From Pagrus major (taxonomy: Eukaryota; Chordata; Actinopteri; Spariformes; Sparidae), in NCBI RefSeq assembly GCF_040436345.1, contig NC_133216.1:20733792-20797791 (forward strand): 64,000 nt of DNA, in the 5' to 3' direction. The notes below the pieces were generated by a model. The model had not been told where the DNA came from. It saw only the letters and a list, made by a program, of their open reading frames with translations, and did not search any database. The position numbers and the translations under genes were made by a program. This document shows positions 63,134 through 64,000 of the stretch, piece by piece; positions within the stretch are counted from its first letter, which is position 1; each line of letters starts with the position of its first letter.

Positions 63134-64000
63134 TTAATTGCTGCTGACTGATTGAATTAGTGGCTGCTGATGCTGCTGTGGTGGAGAGAAGTCAGAGGGT
63201 CTGCGGTTGTCCGTGTAGCCGTAGATTTTACGGAGGGCCACGCGAGCCGCCTCTTCCTCAGCTGCAACGAGTGTCTCTCCTGGACCCTGAGCCAGAAGCT
63301 TCTTGTCGCTGAAACAGCACACAGGAAAACAAAACATTTTAAAACATCAAATATGTTATGAATCATGTCAACATGTCAACTCTGACTCCAAAAGCAAATA
63401 TTTTTTGCCGTATTTCAGGCAACAGCATCCACAACAGCACCCATACCTGTATAAGCCCACAAAGTATAGTGGCAGGACAGTGCTGGCTCCAGCAGACCTG
63501 ATGAGGCGAGGCTCTGGCAGAGGAACATTCCTCTTAGTAAGCTCCTCCACGAGTAGCCCCATGGGGTTGACAACTGTCCATATATCAAACAAGTCCTTCC
63601 CTATAAGCTGAGTCACCAGGAGATCCTAAGGAGAATGGGGAAGGTGAAGAAAAAGGAAAATGTCACACTTCTGTTCAAACAATTGAGCCAACTGAAGAAT
63701 CTTAAGGTAGATAAACAATAGTGACTTTGAAACAATACAAAGCATTCTGCAGCACGCTTCTTACCCTGAGGAAAAATCCAGTTCGCTCTGCTCCACTGCT
63801 CTTCTCCAGTGCTCCAATCACTGCCATGAATGTATGATGAATCACATCATCAGGAACGGGGCACTCTGCACTCATGGTTAAGTCTTCAACGCCGAGATTT
63901 CTCGCTACATGGGCGACAACTGTTAAACTGGTAAGGTGCCCTACGATACTCTCCACCCCCTCACTCGGCAGGCTCGGGAAGCTGGCCCTGCACCAGTCAG
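63134..64000 (-). CDS. mrpl44: MRPL44, mitochondrial large-ribosomal-subunit protein mL44 (C-terminal part, last 3 exons)
   Basis: Exons in transcript order: from beyond 64000 to 63765, then 63625-63447 and 63308-63134 (TAA 63136-63134), all in phase. The visible C-terminal part is about 197 residues. The first exon covers part of the RNase III-like domain ([16 protein letters not shown]). The second has [19 protein letters not shown], then a stretch reading LPLYFVGLY. The last has the end of a double-stranded-RNA-binding-type fold, [20 protein letters not shown], followed by [13 protein letters not shown] and a Q-rich tail. Family knowledge: mL44 is an RNase III/dsRBD-derived structural protein of the mitochondrial large subunit and is thought to lack nuclease activity. 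The N-terminal mitochondrial targeting region is outside the window. In human MRPL44 lies on the same arm, some Mb from AGFG1. Confidence 0.93.

Noticed and set aside
1-64000. CRISPR arrays, rRNA, tRNA or prokaryotic operons
   Set aside because: None seen. The tandem structures are eukaryotic repeats and microsatellites.

Overview
The window is eukaryotic and almost certainly from a ray-finned (teleost) fish. The genes are split by GT-AG introns, and every reconstructed exon set joins in phase into a vertebrate protein. The introns are full of short inverted-repeat elements, Tc1-like fragments and LTR pieces of kinds common in fish genomes. Gene order matches human 2q36 (SPHKAP, DAW1, SLC19A3, AGFG1), with MRPL44 directly adjacent here. 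No prokaryotic operon, CRISPR array, tRNA or rRNA was seen. || Layout: (1) 1-16.6 kb, plus strand: the 3' part of sphkap, nine coding exons including one of 3.37 kb; its first exons lie upstream of the window. (2) 17.7-27.7 kb, minus strand: complete daw1 in 13 coding exons, 415 residues, with an RFX-type X-box just upstream of the start codon. (3) 29.0-34.1 kb and 34.4-38.2 kb, plus strand: two complete tandem copies of an SLC19A3-type thiamine transporter (483 and 493 residues). They share four intron positions and differ at five. (4) 39.2-61.5 kb, minus strand: complete agfg1 in 14 coding exons, including a phase-symmetric 72-nt cassette exon. (5) 62.85-64 kb, minus strand: the last three exons of mrpl44, running off the window end. 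|| The genes do not form a pathway: kinase anchoring, cilium motility, thiamine uptake, endocytic trafficking and mitochondrial translation sit together by conserved linkage. sphkap and daw1 converge. daw1 and the first transporter diverge from a shared 1.3 kb interval. The transporters are head to tail only a few hundred bases apart. The second transporter and agfg1 converge. || I found no new multi-gene system. The most notable signals are seven CTCF-like motifs inside a duplicated repeat in an sphkap intron, an apparently recent intron in transporter copy 1 bounded by a short duplication (possibly GC-AG), the X-box of daw1, and nested or fold-back transposon remnants. All exon borders are read by eye from frame, splice signals and family knowledge, with no transcript data.
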